Below are positions 43,490-51,461 of a DNA stretch of 64,000 nt, piece by piece (the stretch's first letter is position 1; each line of letters opens with the position of its first letter). The stretch covers positions 372,001 through 436,000 of the forward strand of contig JBLHVN010000001.1 of NCBI GenBank assembly GCA_047630275.1, written 5' to 3'. Under the pieces are notes generated by a model. It had not been told where the DNA came from, ran no database searches, and saw nothing but the letters and a program-made list of their open reading frames with translations. The DNA comes from GCA-2720865 sp047630275 (GTDB lineage Bacteria > Bdellovibrionota > Bacteriovoracia > Bacteriovoracales > Bacteriovoracaceae). The position numbers and the translations under genes are program-made.

Positions 43490-44377
43490 ATGGCTAAGAA
43501 AAAAGTAGCAAAGAAGAAAGTAGCTAAGAAAAAAGTAGCGAAGAAGAAAGTTGCTAAAAAAGCCGCTAAGAAAGTTGCCAAGAAAGCTGCTAAGAAAAAA
43601 GTTGCTAAGAAAGTAGCGAAGAAGAAAGTTGCTAAAAAAGCCGCTAAGAAAGTTGCAAAGAAAGCTGCTAAGAAAAAAGTTGCTAAGAAAGTAGCAAAAA
43701 AGAAAGTTGCTAAAAAAGCCGCTAAGAAAGTTGCAAAGAAAGCTGCTAAGAAAGTGGCCAAGAAAGCCGCTAAGAAAGTGGCTAAGAAAGCTGCAAAGAA
43801 AGTAGCAAAGAAAGCAACGCCAGCGAAAAAAGTAGCGAAGGCAAAAGCTGAACCGGCTAAAAAGAAAGTAACAAAAGCTGCTTCTAAAAAAGCTGCTAAG
43901 TCTAAAAAACCTACAGATGCTGAAGAAAAGAAAATAAAAAATAAGATTGTTGAAGAAGTAGCTGTTCTTGCAGAAGCTAATCCTTTAGCCGATATTTTTG
44001 AAGCTATTCGTTCAATGGAATTCTTTATTCCTGAAACTGACGAGTGTTATCAAAAGAACTGTGAAAACCCAGCTTCTACAATGGGATATTGCCGTTACCA
44101 CTATATTTCTAATTGGAATGAAGTGAAACGTAAGGAAAGTATTCTTGAAGAAGGAAAGCTACAAGACTTAATCGAAGACTTAGTTGGTAAGTACCCACTT
44201 AAGCATATCGAAAGTATTTTAACTGATCTTAAAGACGATAAATCATTCTTTAATATTCTAGGTGAACTTAATATTGAATCAGATGACTTTGACGACAGCG
44301 AAGACTTTGATGGCGATGATGATCAAGACATTGCTGCTGAAACTTCGGTTGTAGCTAAGCCTGGTTTTGATGAATGA
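43490..44377 (+). CDS. Histone H1-like protein with C-terminal cysteine/histidine motif
   Basis: ATG at 43490 is preceded by GGAGAAAG; a GTG 30 bp upstream is less likely. Of 295 residues, about 2-145 are almost only K, A and V (KKVAKKAAKKVAKK repeats), a histone-H1-like DNA-binding tail. The rest is a folded, acidic domain. It contains C186-x4-C191-x9-C201-x2-H204 (ECYQKNCENPAS ... GYCRYHY), a likely metal site, and ends in an aspartate-rich tail. It probably binds and compacts DNA or RNA. The repeat length will vary between strains. Confidence 0.85.
   Translation: MAKKKVAKKKVAKKKVAKKKVAKKAAKKVAKKAAKKKVAKKVAKKKVAKKAAKKVAKKAAKKKVAKKVAKKKVAKKAAKKVAKKAAKKVAKKAAKKVAKKAAKKVAKKATPAKKVAKAKAEPAKKKVTKAASKKAAKSKKPTDAEEKKIKNKIVEEVAVLAEANPLADIFEAIRSMEFFIPETDECYQKNCENPASTMGYCRYHYISNWNEVKRKESILEEGKLQDLIEDLVGKYPLKHIESILTDLKDDKSFFNILGELNIESDDFDDSEDFDGDDDQDIAAETSVVAKPGFDE
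43493..43833 (+). repeat. Degenerate DNA repeats encoding the K/A-rich tail
   Basis: Repeated units close to GCTAAGAAAGT and AAAGCCGCTAAG, in tandem, encode the lysine/alanine tail. Blocks such as GTTGCTAAGAAAGTAGC recur about every 80 bp, which points to internal duplications. They are part of the coding sequence, not a CRISPR or satellite. Confidence 0.8.
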
Positions 44378-44386
44378 CCTGCGAGT

Positions 44387-44409
44387 AAAACAGTCCACTG
44401 GACTGTTTT
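44387..44409 (+). terminator. Hairpin directly after the H1-like gene
   Basis: AAAACAGTCC-ACT-GGACTGTTTT is a perfect 10-bp stem with a 3-nt loop, 9 bp after the stop codon. The second arm ends in four T, so it fits an intrinsic terminator. Confidence 0.7.
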
Positions 44410-44420
44410 AACGCTGAGTC

Positions 44421-44505
44421 ATCGTAAAGCGACGGCCAACCGGAAGGGCGGCCCAAAGCACGCGGAGTATCTCTGCATAAAATCAAAACCCATTTGAAAA
44501 GAACG
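44421..44505. repeat. Intergenic structured repeat, copy A
   Basis: This ~85-bp stretch aligns with the region at 47801-47882: shared TCGTAA(A)GCGAC, then CAAAGC(A/G)CGCGGAGTATCTC, then ATAAAATCAA/ATTAAAATCAA. The core GCGGAG-TAT-CTCTGC (44462-44476) forms a 6-bp hairpin with one G-U pair. It lies between two terminators. No coding frame is convincing. Confidence 0.6.
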
Positions 44506-44549
44506 TCCGCTCTCGGCTCCTGCCTTCACGGACATACATCGCATCCTGC

Positions 44550-44590
44550 GAATAAGCACGCGGAGTATCTCCGCAAAAGTAAAATCTAAA
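44550..44590. repeat. Intergenic structured repeat, copy B (core only)
   Basis: AAGCACGCGGAGTATCTCCG repeats the core of copy A 98 bp downstream. Here GCGGAG-TAT-CTCCGC (44560-44574) is a perfect 6-bp stem. The flank AAAAGTAAAATC resembles the AT-rich flank of copies A and C. Confidence 0.6.
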
Positions 44591-44602
44591 TTAAAAACTT
44601 AT

Positions 44603-44629
44603 AAGCCTGCAAGACCCGCAGGCTTTTTT
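44603..44629 (+). terminator. Strong intrinsic terminator
   Basis: AAGCCTGC (44603-44610) pairs with GCAGGCTT (44618-44625), 8 bp, then TTTTTT. It ends the structured intergenic stretch after the H1-like gene; the gene that follows is on the minus strand, so this terminator serves a plus-strand transcript. Confidence 0.85.
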
Positions 44630-44642
44630 GTACCCAAAAAAC

Positions 44643-45101
44643 CTAACTCTCGAACTCATCACCAAGAAGTGCATCCGCCATCAAACTTAGCCCAATATTT
44701 TCACGAGTGATCTTAAAGTGAAAGGCCTTGTCTTTAACCTTCGATTCTTCCCAATCACTTGAGTAAATAGTTTCGTTTGGGTCTTCTTCTAAATTAAAGA
44801 AGTTGTCGAAGAAGAAGCCAATGCTATCAACGAGTAAATTAAGTATTTCTTCAGGATTTTCTTTCTCATTAAGATCGGCGCTGGCCATATAAGTTATGGG
44901 AATAACTGTTTCTAGTTCTTTATCGAGAAGGCTAACAGCTAAGATCAGCTCATTTGGGTAAGTGATAGCGTGAACTTCAATATAGAGATCTCTTGCATCG
45001 CACTGGGGTTTATAAAGTCCCTCAAGGATATTCTTGACCTCTGCGGTCCATTTTTTTGGAAAAAAATTCGCTTTAACTGTCTGTTCTTTCCTAGAAAGCA
45101 T
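44643..45101 (-). CDS. Hypothetical protein
   Basis: This 152-residue acidic cytosolic protein has no signal peptide. Its middle is beta-alpha (DLYIEVHAITYPNELILAVS, then an ETVIPITY strand) and the later part is rich in Phe/Asp/Glu. I do not recognise the family. The gene is divergent from the small protein gene at 45172, with a 70-bp gap. Confidence 0.65.
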   Translation of the reverse strand: MLSRKEQTVKANFFPKKWTAEVKNILEGLYKPQCDARDLYIEVHAITYPNELILAVSLLDKELETVIPITYMASADLNEKENPEEILNLLVDSIGFFFDNFFNLEEDPNETIYSSDWEESKVKDKAFHFKITRENIGLSLMADALLGDEFES

Positions 45102-45171
45102 TTATTACCTCGTTCAAATCTTTGAGTCGGGACTTTACACTAGGAGTTATACGAGGACAAGGAAACCAATT

Positions 45172-45495
45172 ATGCACTTAGTTAATATCGAAACAGTTAA
45201 AGCGAAAGTTTTTATTACGCTCGAAGGCAAAAGAGCCGCAGACACCTTTGAAGTGGTTCAGATGAATGAGAACTTCCTAAAGATCAAGGGTCGTATACCC
45301 GTGGAAGAGGTGGAGAACATCAGAAGTATGGAGATTGCTTTATACTGGGGGCGTAAGTGGCGCCGCTATAAAGTCTTAGGACTTGAGCCAATTACTAGGT
45401 TTCATGAAGAAGTTCATACGGACTGCTTTAAGATCGTCGTCGATAGTATGGATAAGTTTTCTTTTGATAGGGACTTTCATCTGGCCCGTCGCTAG
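45172..45495 (+). CDS. Hypothetical small basic protein
   Basis: The ATG at 45172 is chosen; the frame is open further upstream, but that part overlaps the divergent gene and has no good ribosome-binding site. The 107-residue product is likely cytosolic and beta-rich (KAKVFITLEGKRAADTFEVV ... LYWGRKWRRYKVLG). It has no motif I know. A GAGGACAAGGAAA stretch lies before the ATG. It precedes the thiolase gene by 59 bp. Confidence 0.65.
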   Translation: MHLVNIETVKAKVFITLEGKRAADTFEVVQMNENFLKIKGRIPVEEVENIRSMEIALYWGRKWRRYKVLGLEPITRFHEEVHTDCFKIVVDSMDKFSFDRDFHLARR

Positions 45496-45554
45496 GTTAC
45501 ACCCCATCTTTTTTCTGTTCTAATATCATCCAAATTAATTGATTAGGAGTGACC

Positions 45555-46715
45555 ATGAGTGTCTATATTCTTGGGGGAACTAGAACCCCAAGCGGAAGTT
45601 TTTTAGGAAGTTTAAGTAGTGTCCCAGCAACCAGGTTAGGCGCCCGCGCCATTCAAGGTCTTCTTGAGAAAACTAAGGTCGATGGATCAAAGGTTGATGA
45701 AGTCTTTATGGGTCATGTTGTCCAAGCAGGAACTGGCCAAGCGCCAGCTAGGCAAGCGGCTCTATTTGCGGAACTTCCTCAATCAGTTCCTTGCACTACC
45801 GTTAATAAAGTTTGTGGCTCTGGAATGAAGACTATTCTTATGGGAGCTCAAAGTATTCTCGCTGGAGACAACAAGTTGGTTGTCGCAGGTGGAATGGAGA
45901 ATATGTCTCTTGCTCCTCATCTTCTTCCTGGAAGTAGAGTGGGATCAAAGTTTGGCGCAGCAGAGATGAAAGATTCTATGCAATGGGATGGTCTTTGGGA
46001 TGTTTATTCAGATAGACCCATGGGAAATTGCGCGGAAGAATGCGCTTCAAAATTTAATTTTACCAGAGAGATGCAGGATGAATTTGCGATCTCTTCTTTT
46101 AAAAAGGCTCAGAAGGCTTCAACTGAAGGAATCTTTGCCAGCGAAATAACTCCCGTTACCATTAAGGGCAGAAAGGGCGATACTGTAGTCGACTCTGACG
46201 AAGGTCCTTTTAAAGCAAACTTTGAAAAGATGCCGGCTTTGAGACCAGCATTTGATAAAAATGGAACTATCACTGCAGCGAATGCCTCAACTATTAATGA
46301 TGGTGCCGCTGCTGTCTTACTTGGTGGAGAAGAATATAAAGACCAAGCTAAGTTTAAGATTGTCTCTTACGCAGGTCATGCGCAAGATCCAACTTGGTTT
46401 ACAACAGCTCCTGTAGAAGCAATGAAGAAGTCTTTAGATAAAGCGGGATTAAAGATTGAGGATATTGGTCTATTTGAAATCAACGAAGCTTTTGCTGTTG
46501 TGACTATGGCCGCTATCGAAGAGTTAAAATTGGATAGAGAAAAGGTCAACATCTTTGGAGGCGGAGTCAGTCTTGGTCACCCTATTGGTTGCTCTGGAAC
46601 TAGGATAGTTGTTACCTTAATGAACGCAATGGAAAGAAATAGTGTAAAATATGGTATGGCATCTATTTGTATAGGTGGTGGTGAAGCATTAAGTCTCGTA
46701 CTGGAGAAGTTATAA
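45555..46715 (+). CDS. Acetyl-CoA acetyltransferase (thiolase)
   Basis: ATG at 45555 follows TAGGAG; a GTG 6 bp upstream is possible. The 386-residue enzyme has the nucleophile Cys87 in TTVNKVCGSGMKT, the GGGVSLGHPIGCSGTR histidine segment and the C-terminal SICIGGGEALSLV. It interconverts acetoacetyl-CoA and two acetyl-CoA. Together with the nearby hbd-crotonase-dehydrogenase operon it completes a short-chain beta-oxidation set. The stop abuts the next gene's ATG. Confidence 0.95.
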   Translation: MSVYILGGTRTPSGSFLGSLSSVPATRLGARAIQGLLEKTKVDGSKVDEVFMGHVVQAGTGQAPARQAALFAELPQSVPCTTVNKVCGSGMKTILMGAQSILAGDNKLVVAGGMENMSLAPHLLPGSRVGSKFGAAEMKDSMQWDGLWDVYSDRPMGNCAEECASKFNFTREMQDEFAISSFKKAQKASTEGIFASEITPVTIKGRKGDTVVDSDEGPFKANFEKMPALRPAFDKNGTITAANASTINDGAAAVLLGGEEYKDQAKFKIVSYAGHAQDPTWFTTAPVEAMKKSLDKAGLKIEDIGLFEINEAFAVVTMAAIEELKLDREKVNIFGGGVSLGHPIGCSGTRIVVTLMNAMERNSVKYGMASICIGGGEALSLVLEKL

Positions 46716-47774
46716 ATGGCTGAAGCGGCAGCTCAAAAGAAATCAGGTATCAAAAGGTTTGCACCTTCTGACGTGCTATTTAATGATGGTGACTCTGCCG
46801 AATCACTTTATATTATTCAGTCAGGGCAAGTTCGTTTGTATAAGCCAAAAGGTAAGGGCTTTATTGAAATCGCAATCCTAAGAACAGGAGAAGTGATTGG
46901 AGAGATGGCCTACTTTGATAAAAAAAGTGGAAGCAAGAGAAGTTGCTCTGCTGCTGCGATCATGCCAACGGAAGCCATCGAAATTTCTTTTAATGCTTTT
47001 GAAAAAACAATGGAAGGTCTTAATCCATGGTTCAAGACCATTATTAATACACTCGCCGATAGACTTAGAAAGACAAATGAAAAAGTAAAGGCCTTAGAGA
47101 ATAACTCTGCCGGACATGGCGCTAACGCCGAATATAAATTCTTTAATAATACCGACGTCGTTAAGATGCTCTCTCTCTTCTATCTAATTTTCAAGACTCA
47201 TGGTCATATGGAAGGTGGGAAGAGTGATATCCATATGAGTAAGCTTAAATTCTACATGCTCGATATCTTCAATATCCAAGAAGTAAAATATGAAGAATTT
47301 ATTCAGATGCTTAAGAATGAGCACTTTATTGAAATCGGAGATGACGAAGATGGTCTTCCGCGCTTAGTTATTGTTGCAAGTGTTGATCGCTTTAGAAGTC
47401 TTCTGGTCTTTTTTAATACGCAAAGAATTACTGTAGACGAAAAGAAGCTCGTTATTTCTGATAACTGTGAAAGATTCTTAAAAGCAATTCTTGATCAATT
47501 CATCTTAGCAAAAGTTGAAACACCAAAGCATGCTGCAGATATCTCGGCCATTTTAGATGAGTTCAAACAAAATCATCTTCCTATTACTGACGAAGATCTA
47601 AACGACGCTATTGTAGCGGGTTATGCCGAAGACATCATCATCGGTGATGGCGGAAAGCTAACAGCAGTGGTCGACTACGAAAAATTAAAGAAATCCTACC
47701 CGGCGATCAAGATGATGAACGCCATCAAGCGTGTTAATACTGGGAAGAATAAGACTAATAAATATGCTCGTTAA
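46716..47774 (+). CDS. Cyclic-nucleotide-binding-domain protein
   Basis: The ATG follows the thiolase stop directly. Residues ~12-130 form a CRP-type cyclic-nucleotide-binding domain (DVLFNDGDSAESLYIIQSG, TGEVIGEMAYFDKKSGSKRS). The phosphate-binding cassette lacks the usual R-S/T-A pattern. No C-terminal CRP helix-turn-helix is clear; instead ~220 residues of mainly helical sequence follow (about 150-350). It may regulate proteins rather than DNA. The last codons form the first arm of a long terminator hairpin. Confidence 0.8.
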   Translation: MAEAAAQKKSGIKRFAPSDVLFNDGDSAESLYIIQSGQVRLYKPKGKGFIEIAILRTGEVIGEMAYFDKKSGSKRSCSAAAIMPTEAIEISFNAFEKTMEGLNPWFKTIINTLADRLRKTNEKVKALENNSAGHGANAEYKFFNNTDVVKMLSLFYLIFKTHGHMEGGKSDIHMSKLKFYMLDIFNIQEVKYEEFIQMLKNEHFIEIGDDEDGLPRLVIVASVDRFRSLLVFFNTQRITVDEKKLVISDNCERFLKAILDQFILAKVETPKHAADISAILDEFKQNHLPITDEDLNDAIVAGYAEDIIIGDGGKLTAVVDYEKLKKSYPAIKMMNAIKRVNTGKNKTNKYAR

Positions 47775-47801
47775 AAACCTTCGGTTTTTCACGAGCATAT
47801 T
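47761..47801 (+). terminator. Long hairpin overlapping the end of the cyclic-nucleotide-domain gene
   Basis: AATATGCTCGTTAAAAACC (47761-47779) pairs with GGTTTTTCACGAGCATATT (47783-47801): 19 bp with one mismatch and a TTC loop. The first arm contains the last codons and the TAA stop. The run of T lies inside the stem, so it is not a classical terminator but should form a strong 3' structure. Confidence 0.7.
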
Positions 47802-47882
47802 CGTAAGCGACTGGTAAGCGGTAGCGCACCACAAAGCGCGCGGAGTATCTCTCTAAATTAAAATCAACAAATGGAATAGACC
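47801..47882. repeat. Intergenic structured repeat, copy C
   Basis: Matches copy A at 44421-44505: TCGTAAGCGAC, CAAAGCGCGCGGAGTATCTC (core at 47834-47851), then AATTAAAATCAACA and a loosely similar tail. The hairpin is weaker here (GCGGAG-TAT-CTCTCT). Noncoding. Confidence 0.55.
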
Positions 47883-47886
47883 AAGT

Positions 47887-47922
47887 AAACCTTCGGTTTT
47901 TCACGAGCATATTCGTAAGCGA
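47887..47922 (+). repeat. Direct duplicate of terminator right half
   Basis: 36 bp here repeat 47775-47810 exactly: both run from AAACCTTCGG to CGTAAGCGA. The copies are 112 bp apart, bracketing repeat copy C. Without the left arm it cannot form the full hairpin. It suggests a local duplication event. Confidence 0.75.
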
Positions 47923-47985
47923 ACATAGCTATAATAATTTCATTTTTACAAGTAACCAGGTACCTTTTAGGTACCTTTTAACCTG

Positions 47986-49467
47986 TTAATTTTGAGGGTC
48001 GTACTGAACATCGACGACAGAGCTGTTCGAATAAACCGCCGTCCCATGAAGCTTCAAGAAGTAACCTGATTGATTAAGAGCAGGGAAGGCCTGAGCATCA
48101 TTAGTTGGTCCTTGAACCTTGATGTTAAAGGTTGCGAAATAAGCGGGATCGCTGCCATTTTTCATGAGAGTCCAACCATTAGTTGAACTATTAGGAATTG
48201 TTTGTCCGTCGATAGTAAGAGTGATGGAAGGCTCGTATGGCTTTGCCACCATATTGGCGTAACCAAAGTATTCTTTTGGTGATTGAGTGCTTACGTTTAA
48301 ACATTCAGGATAAGTCACTTGAGCTGAACCATAAAGCTTAACAAGATAGCCTGTATAGGGCTCACCAGCGGTTGGTGCAAATCTTGTGTTTTGAGTTTGA
48401 ACATTATTTGTAAAAGTAAAACCATTAGCTCCTGGAGCAACTGGTTCGGTAAGTCTGTTTAAGCTGGTTCCATTCTTAGTAACTGTGATTTCGTTAGGAT
48501 CAATTGGGGAAGCTCCTGAAGAAGCTACTGGCCAATAGTTATACTGATGGCTGATCACTTGATCTTGAATTGAACTATTGATGCCATCAAAGATGGTGGC
48601 AAAGTTACTAACGTTACAGATATTGAAGCTATCGTATGGGTAGCTGCTTGAAACGGGGGAAGGGTTTCCATTTGTATAAGGGATTGAATAAGCGAGTTCA
48701 CTCATTCTTTTATAAACAAAGTTAGAATCATATTGAGACTGACCACCACCGCAATCTTCTGTGTGGGCCACGATTGAGAAGTATCTCATCTGTAGTGAAT
48801 TTAGAGATGTCCCTGAACAAGAGCCTGAATAGTTACCTCTTAGGCACATAAGTTCTGCGATCTTGGTGTTGATATAATTGTCTCTATCATAGGCCGTAGG
48901 GAAAGCCCCTTGAACCCAAGAGTTATCATCTTGGTTACTCATGACAACGATCATGGTGTAGGCACCTTGCCTGAAGATACCGTTAGAAATATTTGAAGAG
49001 ATTAAATCTACAGAGCGTTCTACTCCAGCTTCATAGGATCCTTGTGCTGTTTGAAATTGTGAAAGGGCATTCGAAGCTTGTGAGCGGTCAATTCTCATTG
49101 AGTTTGCTGAAGCTGTCAGACCCGTTGGATCATAAGTGACGAGCTTTGAATCTGTGTTTCCGTTTCCTACAAGAGGAGAGAGCAAGATATGGTAATCAAA
49201 ACGGCTAGAGATACTATCGATGGTTTGGTTAAGTGCCGCTTTTGTTGATTCATTAATAAAGTTTGTTGAAGTTGAGTTATCCCAAAGAAAGAGAAAATCA
49301 ACCTTTGGACGGATAAGGGTAAAGCTAGAACAACTGGTGTTAGAGCTGAACTGGATGGGGTTAGCTACCGTACTTTCCTTTTGTTCATTTGGCTTGAACG
49401 CTCCTTCTGGGCAACCGCTTAGGAAGGCAAAGAGTAGGATAAAGAGGGTAAATTTCAAATTTTTCAT
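47986..49467 (-). CDS. vWA-like surface or periplasmic lipoprotein
   Basis: I chose ATG at 49465-49467, preceded by GGGACGG; an upstream in-frame start would put 11 residues before the signal peptide. The 493-residue protein has a lipobox LSGC (Cys19). Residues ~50-290 resemble a von Willebrand A domain: FLFLWDNSTSTN carries the DxSxS MIDAS, and AYTMIVVMSNQDD is a later strand. The C-terminal ~150 residues hold two or three beta-sandwich repeats (TVTKNGTSLNRL, LTIDGQTIPNSS). It may bind a surface ligand in a metal-dependent way. It is a single gene. Confidence 0.75.
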   Translation of the reverse strand: MKNLKFTLFILLFAFLSGCPEGAFKPNEQKESTVANPIQFSSNTSCSSFTLIRPKVDFLFLWDNSTSTNFINESTKAALNQTIDSISSRFDYHILLSPLVGNGNTDSKLVTYDPTGLTASANSMRIDRSQASNALSQFQTAQGSYEAGVERSVDLISSNISNGIFRQGAYTMIVVMSNQDDNSWVQGAFPTAYDRDNYINTKIAELMCLRGNYSGSCSGTSLNSLQMRYFSIVAHTEDCGGGQSQYDSNFVYKRMSELAYSIPYTNGNPSPVSSSYPYDSFNICNVSNFATIFDGINSSIQDQVISHQYNYWPVASSGASPIDPNEITVTKNGTSLNRLTEPVAPGANGFTFTNNVQTQNTRFAPTAGEPYTGYLVKLYGSAQVTYPECLNVSTQSPKEYFGYANMVAKPYEPSITLTIDGQTIPNSSTNGWTLMKNGSDPAYFATFNIKVQGPTNDAQAFPALNQSGYFLKLHGTAVYSNSSVVDVQYDPQN

Positions 49468-49662
49468 GGGTCCGTCCCGGAAACATACTATTTTAATCAA
49501 TTAAGCTTAATAGCTATTCATCTCTTTATCGGAATTGAGAGGGGAAAACTTAAGTTTCACTATAAAGAACTAAATCTGAGGCAAAAGGCAATAATTACCT
49601 CGGTTTATGGCTTTTTATAGACAGGTAAAATAGAAGTAATTGATCTTCAAAAGGGGAGAGTT

Positions 49663-50451
49663 ATGTCCAAGAACTGGTGGTACGTAGAAGGCAGTGATCG
49701 CAAAGGGCCTGTGGAAGAAAGTGAACTGAGAAGTTTATTGGAAACAGGTGTTTTGAAAGAAGATGGTTTTATTTGGACCAAAGGTTTTGAAAACTGGATC
49801 AAGCTTAATGAAGTTTCTGAGCTCTCTCACTTATTAGGAAAAGAAGAAGCCCCTGCAGAGGTGAGAAGGGAGCCGGCCATAGAAAAGCCAAGTATCGACC
49901 TTCAATCTATTGGGGAGAACGAGAGGATCTTTTATATTAAAACAGGAATTGATCGAAGCAAGAATGAACTTGGGGCAGAGTATGGGCCCTTTAGTATTGA
50001 TCAACTTAAAAGACTTTTTGAAGAAAATAGAATCAACGATAAGACATATATCTTTACGACAGGAATGGAAAACTGGACCATCATAGCGGACTTTGAATTA
50101 TTCCCCACGATCTCAGGTGGCCAGATCTCTCATATTGAAGAAGATGAAAGGCGCGCACATACAAGGAAACCCTTTGTCGCGAATATGTATTTTCATGATG
50201 AAAGCCAACTCTTTGAAGGGGTTTGTAGAGACATTTCTATTGGAGGATTACAGGTTTTAGTTTCTAATTTTCCTGGGCAAATCAATGATGAAGTGACGAT
50301 GAATGTTCATCCTGAAAATAGTGAGTTTAGTTTTGTCGCCACAGGTAAGATCGTTAGAATCTTAGACGGAAATAGTGGATTCTCCCTTAGGTTTCACTCA
50401 ATAGGGGACGAAGCAAAGAACGCCATCAGTACCTACTTGCAAGGTAATTAA
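49663..50451 (+). CDS. GYF_2-GYF_2-PilZ domain protein
   Basis: This 262-residue protein has two GYF_2 domains (about 5-58, NWWYVEGSDRKGPVEESEL ... WIKL; about 88-148, YGPFSIDQLKRLF ... NWTI) and a PilZ domain (about 160-260). The PilZ c-di-GMP contacts are kept: R164-x3-R168 (RAHTR) and D190-I-S-I-G-G. It probably couples c-di-GMP to protein-protein binding. The neighbouring genes (a hydrolase, a Ser/Thr kinase, and farther a GGDEF) make a signalling cluster. Another GYF_2 protein lies at 34393. Confidence 0.9.
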   Translation: MSKNWWYVEGSDRKGPVEESELRSLLETGVLKEDGFIWTKGFENWIKLNEVSELSHLLGKEEAPAEVRREPAIEKPSIDLQSIGENERIFYIKTGIDRSKNELGAEYGPFSIDQLKRLFEENRINDKTYIFTTGMENWTIIADFELFPTISGGQISHIEEDERRAHTRKPFVANMYFHDESQLFEGVCRDISIGGLQVLVSNFPGQINDEVTMNVHPENSEFSFVATGKIVRILDGNSGFSLRFHSIGDEAKNAISTYLQGN

Positions 50452-50456
50452 ATTAA

Positions 50457-51362
50457 ATGGATGATGAGAAAGTCATTGATGAAAGTGAGCTCGGAAGAAC
50501 TCTGATAGGTCACTTTCCTTCCCAAAAAGGGGAGGAGACTATTTATTATCGCCGATTAGAATCTCTTAAAAAAAATGAAACTGAAGAGCCTATCCATCTT
50601 GTTATTGTTCATGACTTTGGTGAATATCATGCTCGCCATAGAGAGCTTCCTTTTTATTTAAAAGAAAAGATGAAGGATAAGATTCAGGTCAGTTGGCTAG
50701 ACTTAAAGGGTCATGGTCTCTCAAGCGGAACGAGAGGTTTTGTTAGGGACTTTGAAGAATACGCACTTGATTTGGCTCAGCTTCTCTTAAAATTTAAAGA
50801 AAAAGGACTAGATAAAAAGATTGTTCTTCTAGGCCATGGAATGGGAGCTCTTATTTGTTTGAGCTTGATTCAACGGCATCACTTTCCACAGATTTCTCCT
50901 AAAGGACTTATCTTATCAAACCCACTTCTTAGGCTAAAGATTGATCTACCTCGTTGGGCAGATTTCGTCTTTGATCATTGGCATGAATCCCTTTCAAAGT
51001 TAAAACTTCCTTATGATATTGATGGCTATCAGATTGGAGCGGATATTAGAAAAGCGGGAGAGTTCAATGCTGATCCTCTTGTGATTCATCAAATAAGTGC
51101 GGGCCTCTATAAAGAAATTCTTAAGAACTCTCATGCCCTTAGAACTTCATCATATTTTCTAGACTTGCCTACACTTCTTCTTTTAGGGGAGAGGGACCCT
51201 CTTTGTGATGTTGAGGCCAGCAAGTTGTTCTTTAAAAGTATGCCCAAAGAAAACTCTCAACTAAACCTCTATCCTCATGCCAAGCATGACCTTTTTAATG
51301 AAGTAGGGAGAGAGAAAATGTTTGAGGACCTTTATGAGTGGATTTCTAAGATAAACCTTTGA
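50457..51362 (+). CDS. Alpha/beta hydrolase lacking nucleophile serine
   Basis: This 301-residue protein matches the monoacylglycerol-lipase-like alpha/beta hydrolases: VHDFGEYHAR oxyanion region (51-60), LDLKGHGLSSG strand (81-91), acid-loop LLLGERDPLCD and catalytic-His region HAKHDLF. The nucleophile elbow, normally G-x-S-x-G, reads GHGMG (126-130; codon GGA at the serine place). The protein therefore likely lacks normal hydrolase activity and may be a binding or regulatory protein. It is 5 bp after the GYF-PilZ gene, so co-transcription is likely. Confidence 0.82.
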   Translation: MDDEKVIDESELGRTLIGHFPSQKGEETIYYRRLESLKKNETEEPIHLVIVHDFGEYHARHRELPFYLKEKMKDKIQVSWLDLKGHGLSSGTRGFVRDFEEYALDLAQLLLKFKEKGLDKKIVLLGHGMGALICLSLIQRHHFPQISPKGLILSNPLLRLKIDLPRWADFVFDHWHESLSKLKLPYDIDGYQIGADIRKAGEFNADPLVIHQISAGLYKEILKNSHALRTSSYFLDLPTLLLLGERDPLCDVEASKLFFKSMPKENSQLNLYPHAKHDLFNEVGREKMFEDLYEWISKINL

Positions 51363-51414
51363 ATTCATGAATAAATAGGCACTTAGAGAGCATAAAACTC
51401 AGCAAAAGCCTTTA

Positions 51415-51444
51415 AGATTCTAAGAAGTACTCCGATAAGAATCT
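51415..51444 (+). promoter_or_regulatory. Inverted repeat before the kinase gene
   Basis: AGATTCT (51415-51421) and AGAATCT (51438-51444) are perfect 7-bp arms just upstream of AAGGAG. They could form an mRNA hairpin near the ribosome-binding site or a regulator site. Confidence 0.3.
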
Positions 51445-51461
51445 AAGGAGTCTTACGTCTC

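Noticed and set aside
43432..43761. Minus-strand frame full of Phe/Ala/Leu repeats
   Set aside because: It is the antisense of the lysine/alanine repeats of the H1-like gene; repeat composition creates it and there is no ribosome-binding site.
43490..43833. CRISPR-like or satellite repeat array
   Set aside because: Repeats are in frame, degenerate and encode the K/A tail; there are no unique spacers of constant size and no cas genes.
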